Positions 36,466-46,260 of a stretch of DNA of 64,000 bases are shown here, in pieces. Within the stretch, counting starts at the first letter, position 1. Each line of letters opens with the position of its first letter. The translations under genes were made by a program, and so were the position numbers. The DNA is from Gammaproteobacteria bacterium (GTDB taxonomy: Bacteria > Pseudomonadota > Gammaproteobacteria > Poriferisulfidales > GCA-002705445). The notes beneath the pieces are model-generated. The model worked only from the letters and a program-made list of their open reading frames with translations, was not told where the DNA came from and did not search any database. Where the stretch lies: positions 379,366 through 443,365 of the forward strand of contig JABGXU010000007.1 in assembly GCA_018675635.1 (NCBI GenBank). The letters are read 5' to 3'.

Positions 36466-37489
36466 TATTTATATAGGTTTTGATATCGGCGGCGCAAATA
36501 CTAAAGTTACTGTGTTTGATAATAATTTTATAATTATTAACGTTATTTTTAAAAATATTAAAATTTGGGATAATTTAAATGAACTTTCCAATTTTTTTAA
36601 CTTAATATCGAGTCAATATAAATTATTTAATGTCTCTAATTACATTACTATTACAGCTGAATCTTGTGATAATTTTATTAATAGAGATAAGGGTATTATT
36701 TCTGTTATTAAAATTTGTAATACCACGCTTTTTGGTAAAATATTTTTTTATAGTAATCTGGGTGAATATATTGAATATAATGCCGCAATAACCTGCCCAA
36801 AAAATTTATTCTCAACGAATTGGTTGCTTACAAAAAAGTTAGTTGATCTCGATAATAATATAGATTTACTTATTGATATCGGTTCAACGACAACAGACTT
36901 TATATACAATGATATTGATATTAAATTTAATCTTACAGATTATGACAGGTTAAAGAATTATAATTTATTATATTTGGGAGTTATAAGAACCCCCATACCT
37001 ATGGTTGCTGATTATGTTATGTATAAAGGAAGTAAATTACCATTAATTAGAGAATTATTTGCAACTACAGGAGATGTATTTAATATAACCCAGGATATAA
37101 ATTTTTCTACTCTAGACTATATAGGGGCTGATAATAGGGACTATTCGAATAAAAATTCACTTATTAGAATTGCTAGAACGATTGGACTAGACTTTAAAGA
37201 TAAAGATAAAGATGAAATTGAAAAGACGGTATTTTATATAAAAAATCTATTAATAGAGAAAATATATAAAAATGTAAATTTAATATTTAAAAATACTAAA
37301 AAATTAAATATAAGCTCTGTTGGTGAAGGAAAATTTTTGATAAAAGATATGTGTAGATTACATAAAATAAATTACATCAATATATCTAAAAATAAATATT
37401 TTAATATTCCTGATACAATAGATGAAAATTTAATTTATTGTAATTTACCATCTGCTTTAGTAGTTACAAATTTTTTTAATAAAAAATAA
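36455..37489 (+). CDS. Hydantoinase/sugar-kinase-fold protein of H4MPT-linked C1 transfer (MfnF-like)
   Basis: A 344-residue protein with the N-terminal phosphate-binding GFDIGGANTKVTVFD and a second DIGSTTTDFIYND motif, both of the actin/hydantoinase-like fold. FSTNWLLTKKLV, the NLLYLGVIRTPIPMVADYV segment and IGADNRDYS are shared with the family annotated as tetrahydromethanopterin-linked C1 transfer pathway protein. In methanogens this family includes MfnF, which forms the ether bond joining the furan and glutamyl-tyramine halves of methanofuran. It overlaps the ATP-grasp gene by 11 bases and pabB starts one base after its stop. Together with the neighbours this is the strongest marker of an H4MPT/methylofuran C1 pathway. 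Confidence 0.78.
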   Translation: MKNNIYIGFDIGGANTKVTVFDNNFIIINVIFKNIKIWDNLNELSNFFNLISSQYKLFNVSNYITITAESCDNFINRDKGIISVIKICNTTLFGKIFFYSNLGEYIEYNAAITCPKNLFSTNWLLTKKLVDLDNNIDLLIDIGSTTTDFIYNDIDIKFNLTDYDRLKNYNLLYLGVIRTPIPMVADYVMYKGSKLPLIRELFATTGDVFNITQDINFSTLDYIGADNRDYSNKNSLIRIARTIGLDFKDKDKDEIEKTVFYIKNLLIEKIYKNVNLIFKNTKKLNISSVGEGKFLIKDMCRLHKINYINISKNKYFNIPDTIDENLIYCNLPSALVVTNFFNKK

Positions 37490-37490
37490 T

Positions 37491-38831
37491 ATGCATAAAT
37501 ATGAAATAAAGTATTATGAAAATTCTTCAGTTTATGGAGAGATGCTACATAAAAACGACTGGTTTGTTTTTTTAGATAGTTGTTTTGATATTAGTAATTC
37601 TGGTAGATATGATATTATTTCATGCGATCCTTATATTAAAATAACAAGTTATGGTAAAAATGTTACCGTAGAGAATGAAAATTTAGTGTCATCTTTTTAT
37701 GATAATCCAATTGATATAATAAAAAAATATTATTTTCGTAATCAATCTAACAATAATATTCCATTCAACAACGGTATTATTGGGTATTTTGGTTATGACT
37801 CTTTACAAAATACTGATAATACCAATGATTCATTCCCAGATATAGCTGTTGGTTTTTATGATTGGGCCATAATAGTTGATCATGCTGACAAAAAATCATG
37901 GTTAACCTGCCAAAAACTCAATCCTTTTATAAATGCTTTATTAGAAAAAATTAATAAACATAATTTAACTATATCTTATGACTTAAATTATAGTTTTTCT
38001 AATTTTGTTCAAAAAACTACTAAAAATGAATATATTAATGATATTAAACGTATTAAATCATACATTAGTAACGGAGACTGTTATCAAGTTAATTACTCAC
38101 AAAATTTTGAATCTAATTATTCTGGAAATCCCTGGGATATATATAAAAATATTAGAAAAATAAATCCAGCTCCATACTCAGCTTTTTTAAAAATAAATGA
38201 CAGGTACGTAATTAGCTCTTCTCCCGAGAGATTTATATCTATTGTGGAAAATAAAGTTGAAACAAAACCAATTAAAGGAACTTTAAAAAGGCTTGATGAT
38301 CCTGTATTAGATAATAAACAAATAGATATACTAAGGAATGATGAAAAAAATCTTTCTGAGAACTTGATGATAGTAGATTTATTGAGGAATGACATAAGCA
38401 AATGTTGTGAACTTTTTTCTGTAAAAGTAAATAAACTTTTTGATATCGAGAGCTTTACGTCGGTACATCACATGGTAAGCACTATTAGTGGAAAATTAAA
38501 AAAAAATATATCATCTATAGACATGTTGATAGCCTGCTTTCCTGGTGGATCTATAACTGGGGCTCCAAAAAAAAGATCTATGGAAATTATTAACGAACTT
38601 GAAAAAAGAAAAAGGCAAGTATATTGCGGTTCTATTGGATATTTTGATGAAAATAACAATATGGACACAAATATTTGTATAAGAACAATTATGCTACATA
38701 GAAATAAATTATATTTTGCAGCTGGTGGTGGAATAATTCACGACTCTGATCCTTTAGATGAATATTATGAAAGTTTGGAAAAAGTATCAATTTTTTTAAA
38801 ATTTTTCTCAAATGGTATTTATAAGTGGTAA
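37491..38831 (+). CDS. pabB: Aminodeoxychorismate synthase component I
   Basis: A 446-residue chorismate-using enzyme. The decisive motif is KPIKGTLKR: PabB has the catalytic Lys in PIKGT, whereas anthranilate synthase TrpE has PIAGT. ISNGDCYQVNYSQNF, NPAPYSAFLKI, SSSPERFIS, DLLRNDISK, FPGGSITGAPKKRSMEII and the C-terminal AAGGGIIHDSDPLDEYYES are all intact. It makes 4-amino-4-deoxychorismate, using ammonia from a PabA partner not seen in the window. Its location inside a C1-cofactor operon suggests that pABA is made for H4MPT as well as folate. The MfnE-like gene starts inside its last codons. Confidence 0.93.
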   Translation: MHKYEIKYYENSSVYGEMLHKNDWFVFLDSCFDISNSGRYDIISCDPYIKITSYGKNVTVENENLVSSFYDNPIDIIKKYYFRNQSNNNIPFNNGIIGYFGYDSLQNTDNTNDSFPDIAVGFYDWAIIVDHADKKSWLTCQKLNPFINALLEKINKHNLTISYDLNYSFSNFVQKTTKNEYINDIKRIKSYISNGDCYQVNYSQNFESNYSGNPWDIYKNIRKINPAPYSAFLKINDRYVISSSPERFISIVENKVETKPIKGTLKRLDDPVLDNKQIDILRNDEKNLSENLMIVDLLRNDISKCCELFSVKVNKLFDIESFTSVHHMVSTISGKLKKNISSIDMLIACFPGGSITGAPKKRSMEIINELEKRKRQVYCGSIGYFDENNNMDTNICIRTIMLHRNKLYFAAGGGIIHDSDPLDEYYESLEKVSIFLKFFSNGIYKW

Positions 38832-39421
38832 TTATAAAGATTGGCGGAAGCCTTAAAAGCTCAAAATATATTAAACTTTGGATTAATTCCATTAAGCAAC
38901 GAAGGGATACAAGTTTTTTATTAATATTTGGTGGAGGTAAATACGCTAATAATGTTAGAAAAGAGCAATCCCGAATAAAATATAATGACTATGTAGCTCA
39001 CAAGCTTGCTATAGATTCTATGAGGAAATTTACTAATGAAGTTTTAAAAGATATTGAGGATTTTACAGTAGTAGATTCGATACAAAATATTAATAAGATG
39101 CACAGTAAGAGGAAATTATTGGTGTGGATGCCCACAGTAAATGAAATAGATAGTTTTAATATTCCCGCAAATTGGGATGCAACTTCTGACACAATATCTT
39201 TAGCTGTAGCTAAAATACTAAATTGCCCATTATTAATAATAAAATCAGTTAAATTCAATAAAAAAAAATTTTTAAATACTTTTTTCTTGAAAGAAAATTT
39301 ATTAGATAAATATTTTACAGAAAATCATAGAAGTTTTACTCAGTTAATTTCCATAGCTTCAAGGGAAAAATTTTATAAATTAAAGAAGATATGCAAGGAT
39401 TTTAATCAAATATCTAGCTAA
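38825..39421 (+). CDS. Amino-acid-kinase-fold protein, MfnE-like (methylofuran biosynthesis)
   Basis: A 198-residue protein starting at GTG (38825), inside the end of pabB. VIIKIGGSLKSS and LLIFGGGKYANNVR are the two nucleotide-binding glycine loops of the aspartokinase/glutamate-kinase superfamily; PANWDATSDTISLAVA and LNCPLLIIKSV form the C-terminal ATP site. Kinases of this short type recur beside H4MPT genes; in methanogens MfnE uses ATP to convert furanmethanol phosphate to its diphosphate for coupling by MfnF. The protein is shorter than aspartokinases and has no ACT domain. Its stop interlocks with that of the convergent AI-2E-type gene (CTAA). Confidence 0.72.
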   Translation: MVIIKIGGSLKSSKYIKLWINSIKQRRDTSFLLIFGGGKYANNVRKEQSRIKYNDYVAHKLAIDSMRKFTNEVLKDIEDFTVVDSIQNINKMHSKRKLLVWMPTVNEIDSFNIPANWDATSDTISLAVAKILNCPLLIIKSVKFNKKKFLNTFFLKENLLDKYFTENHRSFTQLISIASREKFYKLKKICKDFNQISS

Positions 39422-40446
39422 TTACTTATGTTTCTTCCAAGTAGTATAGCGATCCATCTAGTGTCATTATTGCTTTCAAGTCCTATTTTTAAGATCATTG
39501 TTAGCGGAACAGATAATAGCATTCCAACTGGTCCTAACAACCAACCCCAAAAAAGCAATGATAAAAAAATAATCAGCGTTGATAGACCAAGTTCTTTTCC
39601 TAAATATTTTGGTTCAATAATACTACCCATTATTACATTAACTGCCATATAAATTCCAGCGACTAACAAAGCGTAATATATATTGTATTGAATAAGAGCA
39701 ATTATTATGGCAGGAATAGAAGCAATAATAGAACCAATGCTTGGAATGTAGTTTAAAAAAAATGCAATTAGCGCCCACATTATTGCGTGATCCAAATTTA
39801 TAATAGTTAAAAATATATATATAATTGTGCCTGTAAGAATACTTACAATGGTTTTAATGGTTAAATATTTATTCATATTATTGCTAAAATTATTAAAATT
39901 ATTAATTGATTTTTCACTATTTTTAAAAGCTAATTTAAGTTTATTTGAAAATCCTGCGGCCTCTAGTAAAGTAAACATTACAATTAGCAAAATTAGCAAA
40001 TAATTTGTAAGTACGTTACCAAATGCACTTATAGTATTAGCAACAAATTGCATAATGAAAGTTGGATCAATATAGTTATTCATGATATCTGAGTTAATTG
40101 CAATATCATATTTTTCAGCGAAAGTAGAGAGCTTGTCTATTTCATGATAGATTTTTTCCTTGTATTCTGGCAAAGATTTTCTAAAACTATTTAGCGATGT
40201 TCCAATTAATGCAGCTATACTTAGACTAACAGACATAATTGTAACTAATACAAGCGTAACCGATAATGGCGTATTAATTTTTTTTGATTGGAAATATTTA
40301 AGGAGGGGCAAAGATATTAAGGCTATAAACATTGCTAAAAGGAATGGAACAACAATCTTATCTGCAATTTTTAATCCAGCAAAAATGATTATTAACCCGC
40401 TACCTGTTAAAATGGATTTATAAATAGTTTTATTTTTCTCAGACAT
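39418..40446 (-). CDS. AI-2E family (PerM-like) membrane transporter
   Basis: A 342-residue protein with about eight hydrophobic segments. The N-terminal VPFLLAMFIALISLPLLKYFQ, the middle VNVIMG region and the C-terminal PKYLGKELGLSTLIIFLSLLFWGWLLGPVGMLLSVPLTMILK are the standard AI-2E/PerM (PF01594) signatures. Family members export varied substrates, some acting in sodium/proton exchange; the autoinducer link of the name rarely applies. Adjacent nhaA, overlapped by eight bases on the same strand, makes an ion-homeostasis role attractive but unproven. Confidence 0.87.
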   Translation of the reverse strand: MSEKNKTIYKSILTGSGLIIIFAGLKIADKIVVPFLLAMFIALISLPLLKYFQSKKINTPLSVTLVLVTIMSVSLSIAALIGTSLNSFRKSLPEYKEKIYHEIDKLSTFAEKYDIAINSDIMNNYIDPTFIMQFVANTISAFGNVLTNYLLILLIVMFTLLEAAGFSNKLKLAFKNSEKSINNFNNFSNNMNKYLTIKTIVSILTGTIIYIFLTIINLDHAIMWALIAFFLNYIPSIGSIIASIPAIIIALIQYNIYYALLVAGIYMAVNVIMGSIIEPKYLGKELGLSTLIIFLSLLFWGWLLGPVGMLLSVPLTMILKIGLESNNDTRWIAILLGRNISN

Positions 40447-41662
40447 CTTTTCTTATTCTAATTTTTAAAATTATATACCCTATTATACCAGAAACTATTG
40501 ATCCAAAAAATATTCCTGATTTTGAATACTGCTGTCCAAAATTTACCATGTCATTAACTGGCTCAAATGCTAATGTGTCAATAAAAAGACTCATGGTAAA
40601 GCCTATCCCACATAAAAACGATACTCCGATAATATCATAGATTGTTATACTGCTTGGTAAGTTACACAAATTAAATTTTACAGCCATATATGTTATAGCA
40701 GAAATACCAATAGGTTTTCCTAGCACCAAACCTAACATAATTCCTAATGGTACTGTGTTTGATAGCGTAGATATGCTTACTAAATCTAAATTAATGTCTG
40801 AATTAAAAAAAGCAAATAAAGGCAATATTACAAATGCTGACCATGGGTGAATCTTTGATTCTAAATATCTTAGCGGTGAAAAATTTTTTTTACCAATTTT
40901 GAAAGGTATTGTCGATGCTAAAATAACGCCTGCGATAGTTGTATGAATTCCAGAATGCAAAATAAAATACCATAAAAAAATTCCAGCAAATATATATATA
41001 CTAATAATTCTTATATTAAAGTAGTTTAATATCATTAATAAGATGAAAGTTATAAAAGCATATAATAGATGAATATAAGATATAACTTCAGTGTAATATA
41101 AAGCTATAACTAAAACGGCGCCAAGATCATCTATAATTGCAAGAGATAACAAAAATATTTTTAGACTTACAGGAATTCTATTACCTAAAACTGAAAGGAC
41201 AGCCAAAGAAAACGCTATGTCAGTAGCAGTAGGTATAGCCCACCCAGAAATTGCTAGTGGTTCCGCATAATTTATATAATAATATATAAGTGCTGGTATA
41301 GCCATTCCTCCAATTGCAGCTAATCCAGGTAATAAAACTTTTGAAACGCTTGATAGCTGTCCATTTATCATTTCTCTTTTTAATTCAAGCCCTATAACAA
41401 AAAAAAATATAGACATTAATCCATCATTAATCCACTCATGCGTTGTTTCAGAAATTGAGAAATTACCTATGTTGATTGTAATATTGCTATTTTTTACCAT
41501 GTAGTAATAACTAGATAATTCTGAATTTGATAGTATTATTGCGATTATGCTAAATATAATTAAAAGGGTGCCGGAAGCAGATTCAGTTTTTAAAAAGTCT
41601 CTAATGAAATTTTTTGTGAAAATATTGGAATGTAATTCAAGTGTTTCTTTATTTATGATCAT
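40439..41662 (-). CDS. nhaA: Na+/H+ antiporter NhaA
   Basis: A 407-residue twelve-segment antiporter that exports Na+ for H+. FLKTESASGTLLIIFSIIAIILSNS, the HEWINDGLMSIFFFVIGLELKREM segment, IPTATDIAFSLAVLS, and LAIIDDLGAVLVIALYYT with the two ion-binding Asp are intact, as is LCGIGFTMSLFI near the end. It indicates growth at raised sodium, consistent with a marine habitat, although NhaA is not restricted to marine bacteria. It is divergent from leuS and precedes the AI-2E-type gene. Confidence 0.97.
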   Translation of the reverse strand: MIINKETLELHSNIFTKNFIRDFLKTESASGTLLIIFSIIAIILSNSELSSYYYMVKNSNITINIGNFSISETTHEWINDGLMSIFFFVIGLELKREMINGQLSSVSKVLLPGLAAIGGMAIPALIYYYINYAEPLAISGWAIPTATDIAFSLAVLSVLGNRIPVSLKIFLLSLAIIDDLGAVLVIALYYTEVISYIHLLYAFITFILLMILNYFNIRIISIYIFAGIFLWYFILHSGIHTTIAGVILASTIPFKIGKKNFSPLRYLESKIHPWSAFVILPLFAFFNSDINLDLVSISTLSNTVPLGIMLGLVLGKPIGISAITYMAVKFNLCNLPSSITIYDIIGVSFLCGIGFTMSLFIDTLAFEPVNDMVNFGQQYSKSGIFFGSIVSGIIGYIILKIRIRKDV

Positions 41663-41723
41663 AATCGGACATTTTAAGTAAGTTATGTTAACTTTTATAG
41701 TATTATTATAACAAAAAAAAGCT

Positions 41724-44141
41724 ATGCAGGAAAATTACAACCCAAAAGATATTGAAAAAAAGGCCCAAGACTATTGGTACTCTAATAAAGTTTTTAAAGC
41801 TACCAAAGATACAAGCAAAAAAAAATTTTATTGTTTATCAATGTTTCCTTACCCTAGTGGAAATCTTCATATAGGGCATGTAAGAAACTACACAATTAGC
41901 GATGTATTAGCCAGGTATCATAGAATGCTTGGGGAAAATGTTCTTCATCCTATTGGCTGGGATGCATTTGGACTGCCGGCAGAAAATGCGGCGATTGAAA
42001 ATAATTTATCTCCTAAAGAGTGGACGGTTTCAAATATTAACAATATGAGACATCAACTTATGTTATTAGGTTTTAGTTATGATTGGGATAGAGAAATTTC
42101 AACTTGTTCAGAAGATTATTATAAATGGGAGCAATGGTTTTTTATTGAATTGCTTGAAAAAAATCTTGTTTATAAGAAGAAGTCATTAGTTAATTGGGAT
42201 CCTATTGATAAGACAGTACTAGCAAACGAACAGGTTATTGATGGAAAGGGTTGGAGATCAGGAGCTGAAGTTGAAAAAAAGAATATATCTCAGTGGTTTT
42301 TAAAAACAACATCTTATGCAAATGAGTTGTTGGTCGATCTTAAAGAGTTAAAAGGATTATGGCCTGAAAATGTAATAACAATGCAAAAAAATTGGATTGG
42401 TGAGTCGAATGGAGCAGAATTATCATTTAAAACATCTGTTAATGAGAGTATTAATGTATTTACAACGCGACCTGATACACTTTTTGGCGTAACTTTTATA
42501 GGTATAGCTGCTGACCATAGTTTAATTAAGAATTGCAGCGAAGAAATTAAAAAATACTGTAAAAAGTCACTAATAACGAATAATGATTTAAAAACATTAG
42601 ATAAAAAAGAGATAGATGGAATCTTTACAGGCCTTTATGGATTTCATCCAATTACAGAAGCAGAGATTCCCATTTGGATAGCTAATTATGTTCTTCCCGG
42701 ATATGGTACAGGAGCAGTTATGGGGGTACCAGCACACGACCAAAGAGATAATAATTTTGCGAAGAAATTTAATATAAATATTATAAGAGTTATTGATAAC
42801 GACGAAAATAAAGATGTTTACGTCGGGAAAGGAAAACTTATTAATTCTTTTAATTTCAATGGTATGAATAGTTTATCTGCATCAAAATCTATTATAAAGC
42901 ATATAGAGAATGCTAAATTAGGCAAGGCCGTTAAAAACTTTAAGCTAAGAGACTGGGGCATTTCTAGGCAAAGATACTGGGGCTGCCCAATACCAATAAT
43001 TTATAGAGAAGACGGCCAAATACTACCTGTTGATAAAAGTGAGCTTCCTATTAAGTTACCAGAAGATATTGATTTTTCAAAGACTGGAAATCATCTAGAA
43101 AATCATCCTACATGGAAATATACAAAATGTAGTAAAACTGGACTTAATGCAGTAAGAGAAACTGATACATTGGACACTTTTTTTGAGTCTAGCTGGTATC
43201 AGTCAAGATTTTGCTCCCCAAACGAAAATAATAAAATGATTGGAGATGAGGCGAATTATTGGTTACCAGTTGATATTTATATTGGTGGAATAGAACATGC
43301 TGTTCTTCATTTATTGTATGCAAGATTTTTTCATAAATTATTAAGAGACCAAGGATTATTATTTTCAAATGAGCCATTTAAATCATTAATTACTCAAGGC
43401 ATGGTTTTAAAAGATGGTTCAAAAATGTCAAAATCCAAGGGTAATACAGTTGACCCAGATGATTTAATAAAAAAATATGGCGCAGATACAGTTAGGCTTT
43501 TTGTAATATTTGCTGCACCTGTTGAAAATTCTTTAGAATGGTCAGATCATGGTGTTGAAGGATCATATAAATTTCTTAATAAATTATGGTCGGCTGCTTA
43601 CAATATTAAAAATAATATAAACAAAAGTGTTAAAGTTAAAGATCATAACGAAAAGAAATTAAAAATACTTGTTAATAAAGCTATTGTAAAAATTACGAGT
43701 GATTATGGTGACAGAATAAGTTTAAATACAGTAGTATCAACATGTATGGAGTTGCTAAATAATATAAATTCGTATACTTCGTCAGCAAGCGTAAGTAATA
43801 AAGTTATTTATGATGCATACAAAATTTTGATTCTTTTACTAGCGCCAATTACTCCTCATATATGTCAGGAAATAGCATTATCACTGAAAATATCAGACTC
43901 AATAATTGATGAAGAATGGCCAATTGCAGATAATAGTCTAATGAAAGATGATATTATGATAATTGTAGTTCAGGTTAATGGGAAAGTTAGAAAAAAAATT
44001 GAGATAAATTCTGACGCTAAACAAAAATATATAGAAGATTATGTCATATCTTTATCTGAAATTAAAAAATACACAAAGGATAAAGGTATAAAAAAAATAA
44101 TTTATATTAAAGAAAAACTTGTTAATATAGTTACAGAATGA
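41724..44141 (+). CDS. leuS: Leucyl-tRNA synthetase
   Basis: An 805-residue class I synthetase. [26 protein letters not shown] holds the HIGH motif and [14 protein letters not shown] the KMSKS loop. The CP1 editing domain is present ([27 protein letters not shown]), and the C-terminal [13 protein letters not shown] domain is intact. The chain is about 55 residues shorter than E. coli LeuS (860), mostly through shortened linkers, which suits a compact genome. The stop overlaps the lptE start region (ATGATG), and nhaA is divergent. Confidence 0.98.
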   Translation: MQENYNPKDIEKKAQDYWYSNKVFKATKDTSKKKFYCLSMFPYPSGNLHIGHVRNYTISDVLARYHRMLGENVLHPIGWDAFGLPAENAAIENNLSPKEWTVSNINNMRHQLMLLGFSYDWDREISTCSEDYYKWEQWFFIELLEKNLVYKKKSLVNWDPIDKTVLANEQVIDGKGWRSGAEVEKKNISQWFLKTTSYANELLVDLKELKGLWPENVITMQKNWIGESNGAELSFKTSVNESINVFTTRPDTLFGVTFIGIAADHSLIKNCSEEIKKYCKKSLITNNDLKTLDKKEIDGIFTGLYGFHPITEAEIPIWIANYVLPGYGTGAVMGVPAHDQRDNNFAKKFNINIIRVIDNDENKDVYVGKGKLINSFNFNGMNSLSASKSIIKHIENAKLGKAVKNFKLRDWGISRQRYWGCPIPIIYREDGQILPVDKSELPIKLPEDIDFSKTGNHLENHPTWKYTKCSKTGLNAVRETDTLDTFFESSWYQSRFCSPNENNKMIGDEANYWLPVDIYIGGIEHAVLHLLYARFFHKLLRDQGLLFSNEPFKSLITQGMVLKDGSKMSKSKGNTVDPDDLIKKYGADTVRLFVIFAAPVENSLEWSDHGVEGSYKFLNKLWSAAYNIKNNINKSVKVKDHNEKKLKILVNKAIVKITSDYGDRISLNTVVSTCMELLNNINSYTSSASVSNKVIYDAYKILILLLAPITPHICQEIALSLKISDSIIDEEWPIADNSLMKDDIMIIVVQVNGKVRKKIEINSDAKQKYIEDYVISLSEIKKYTKDKGIKKIIYIKEKLVNIVTE

Positions 44142-44623
44142 TGAAAATAAAAAATATTACAAAAGTTTTGTTATTGCTTTCTATTTTTTTAGTAGGTAGT
44201 TGTGGTTATAAGCTAGGTGGGCTAGAAGTAATTGGTGAAAACGTAGGAAAAACAGCATCTATAAAAATATTGTCTGGCTCTAAATCTATTAAACAGTCAT
44301 TTCTTAATTCTGGATTTGTCGTAAATGATCAAGATTATGAATATGTTATAAAAATATCAGGCCCAGATTATATAAAAGAAACTACCTCCGTTACAAGCAG
44401 TGCTGTAGAAAATGAATTTACTATAGAAGGGGTTATGCGTGTAACAATTTTAGATAAAAATAATAATATTATTATAGAAAATAAAGTAATTACATTTTCT
44501 CAAGATCATAAATTTTCTTCTTCTAGTATTAATAGTTCCTTAAGCGAAGAAGAAATTATTCGTGATGACATTAAAAAATTTCTAGAGGTGCAGGCTATTA
44601 ATATCTTAAGAAGTATAATTTAA
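44138..44623 (+). CDS. lptE: LPS-assembly lipoprotein LptE
   Basis: A 161-residue outer-membrane lipoprotein that plugs the LptD barrel. The signal sequence [13 protein letters not shown] ends in a lipobox (VGSC, Cys at about 22), followed by GYKLGG, the usual LptE mature start. The rest is a small alpha/beta domain with [20 protein letters not shown] and a C-terminal [23 protein letters not shown] helix. The location right after leuS is the conserved leuS-lptE order, and here holA has been displaced by two minus-strand genes. Confidence 0.9.
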   Translation: MMKIKNITKVLLLLSIFLVGSCGYKLGGLEVIGENVGKTASIKILSGSKSIKQSFLNSGFVVNDQDYEYVIKISGPDYIKETTSVTSSAVENEFTIEGVMRVTILDKNNNIIIENKVITFSQDHKFSSSSINSSLSEEEIIRDDIKKFLEVQAINILRSII

Positions 44624-45330
44624 GATTTTATTATTTTTTTATTTTTCACTAAGCCTTTATAAATATATCCTAATAGAGAGCTACTAAGAATAGTAAAAAA
44701 TATCTGCAGCGCTATAGATATTATTACAAATACTACTGAATATTCACTAGCAACAGCATATTTTGAAATTAATAAACTTAATATTAAGTATGGAATAATG
44801 ATCGTAATATATAAAAAATATATTTTTACAGAATACCCTTTAGTAGCATTAAATGAGTCTTTTAAATGAAGATTTATATTAATCGCTGCAGCTGGCAATA
44901 CAAACATTATTCTTGTATATATATAAATCATATACATCAATAATATATATAAAGACATTGTTAATCTTGGCACATCATTAGTTGGTAAAAATGGAGACAA
45001 TATTAATATATGCGCGAGATATGTTATTACAATTACAAGTAATAGATAAAATAATTTTTTTATGTAAAGTTTAGCGTACGTTTTATCAATATAAGATAAA
45101 AACTCATTACTTATTGCATCATCATTAATTATGGCTCTACTCACATTAATTATTATAGGGGATGATGCTACTAAAAATCCCATAAAGAACAAGAGTACGA
45201 CAAAAATATTATGAACATACATTATTATTGATTGCGTTAATACTAAATATAATAAAACTGGGAGATAATTTTTTCTCGCCACATTGATATAATAAAAACT
45301 AAATAAAATTGCTTTTAATAAGTCTCTCAT
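44620..45330 (-). CDS. Integral membrane protein of unknown function
   Basis: I do not recognise this 236-residue protein. It has about six hydrophobic segments: around residues 23-55 (two), 90-112, 122-145, 170-190 and 200-225, joined by short Lys-rich loops; a FNATKGYSVKIYFLYI segment between the fourth and fifth resembles loops found in small uncharacterised permease-like proteins. There is no recognisable catalytic motif. It is translated right after the GlxR-like gene (four-base overlap), so the two are probably co-expressed, and its stop interlocks with lptE (TTAA). Composition is as AT-rich as its neighbours, so there is no sign of recent transfer. Confidence 0.6.
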   Translation of the reverse strand: MRDLLKAILFSFYYINVARKNYLPVLLYLVLTQSIIMYVHNIFVVLLFFMGFLVASSPIIINVSRAIINDDAISNEFLSYIDKTYAKLYIKKLFYLLLVIVITYLAHILILSPFLPTNDVPRLTMSLYILLMYMIYIYTRIMFVLPAAAININLHLKDSFNATKGYSVKIYFLYITIIIPYLILSLLISKYAVASEYSVVFVIISIALQIFFTILSSSLLGYIYKGLVKNKKIIKS

Positions 45331-46214
45331 CTATTTTTCTTCTTTATTGTTAAATAGTAAGAGGATGAATCTTTTTCACTATTGCCATCAATATTACATT
45401 TATTCATGTATTTATTTACTAAGTCTGTTCCTTTTAGAATAAGTTTTTTCTTATTGGCGATATTTTTAGCAATCCTTAAATCTTTAGCATGAAGTTTTGT
45501 TTTAAATCCAGGCCTGTAAGAATTAGTTAGCATTCTTTCCCCATGAACTTCTAGTATTTTACTATTAGCAAACCCACCTAATAGTGCTTCTCTAATATTT
45601 TTTTTGTTAATCCTAAACTTGTCGGCAATAATATATGCTTCGCTAATAGCATTTATTGTTTGGGCTACAATTATTTGATTGCATGCTTTTGCTACCTGAC
45701 CAGCACCAGAACCGCCGACATGAGTTATTTTTTTTCCTAAGATTTTAAATATTGGCATTAATTTATTGACTATACTTTTTTCCCCACCAATCATTATAGA
45801 TAGAGTGCCATTTATTGCACCTATTTCTCCACCGGAAACTGGAGCATCAATTAAAGATATTTTATTTTTACTTAATATCTTTGATATTTCTATAGTTACA
45901 ATTGGGCATATAGTGCTCATATCAATTACTATAGATGGTTTTTTATTGAATTTGCTCATTCCATTTCTTCCAATTAAGATATTTTTTACATCTTTTGTTT
46001 CAGATACAGCTAGTATTAAAATATCTATCTTAGAAAAAAACTCATCTAGATTATCAAGTAATAAAACTCCGCTATTTCTAATTAATCGTGATTTATTTTT
46101 ATTTCTTATATATGAATAAACCTTATATTTCTTCTTAATAAGGTTTACTGCTAAAGGAAGGCCAATAATGCCTGCACCTATAATCCCAATATTTTTCTTG
46201 CTATTTGTTGCCAT
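45327..46214 (-). CDS. NAD(P)-dependent beta-hydroxyacid dehydrogenase (tartronate semialdehyde reductase / 3-hydroxyisobutyrate dehydrogenase family)
   Basis: A 295-residue beta-hydroxyacid dehydrogenase. GIIGAGIIGLPLAVNLIKK is the Rossmann loop, DAPVSGGEIGAINGTLSIMIGG is the substrate-binding signature, and GSGAGQVAKACNQIIVAQTINAISEA contains the catalytic Lys. The NQIIVA and SEA features resemble GarR/GlxR, which reduce tartronate semialdehyde to glycerate; 3-hydroxyisobutyrate or succinic semialdehyde are alternatives. In a methylotroph this could serve glyoxylate/serine-cycle chemistry, but that is speculation. The C-terminal tail (after about 265) is Ser/Lys-rich. With the membrane protein it splits lptE from holA. 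Confidence 0.82.
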   Translation of the reverse strand: MATNSKKNIGIIGAGIIGLPLAVNLIKKKYKVYSYIRNKNKSRLIRNSGVLLLDNLDEFFSKIDILILAVSETKDVKNILIGRNGMSKFNKKPSIVIDMSTICPIVTIEISKILSKNKISLIDAPVSGGEIGAINGTLSIMIGGEKSIVNKLMPIFKILGKKITHVGGSGAGQVAKACNQIIVAQTINAISEAYIIADKFRINKKNIREALLGGFANSKILEVHGERMLTNSYRPGFKTKLHAKDLRIAKNIANKKKLILKGTDLVNKYMNKCNIDGNSEKDSSSYYLTIKKKNR

Positions 46215-46260
46215 ATATAAAAATTATTAGTTTTATGATTAATGAGTTAATATAAATAAA

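Noticed and set aside
37491..38831. Anthranilate synthase TrpE
   Set aside because: The motif is PIKGT, not PIAGT, and the gene lies with C1-cofactor genes rather than trp genes.
40160..40423. Plus-strand 87-codon ORF opposite the AI-2E-type gene
   Set aside because: Antisense to conserved transporter segments; no ribosome site or family motif.
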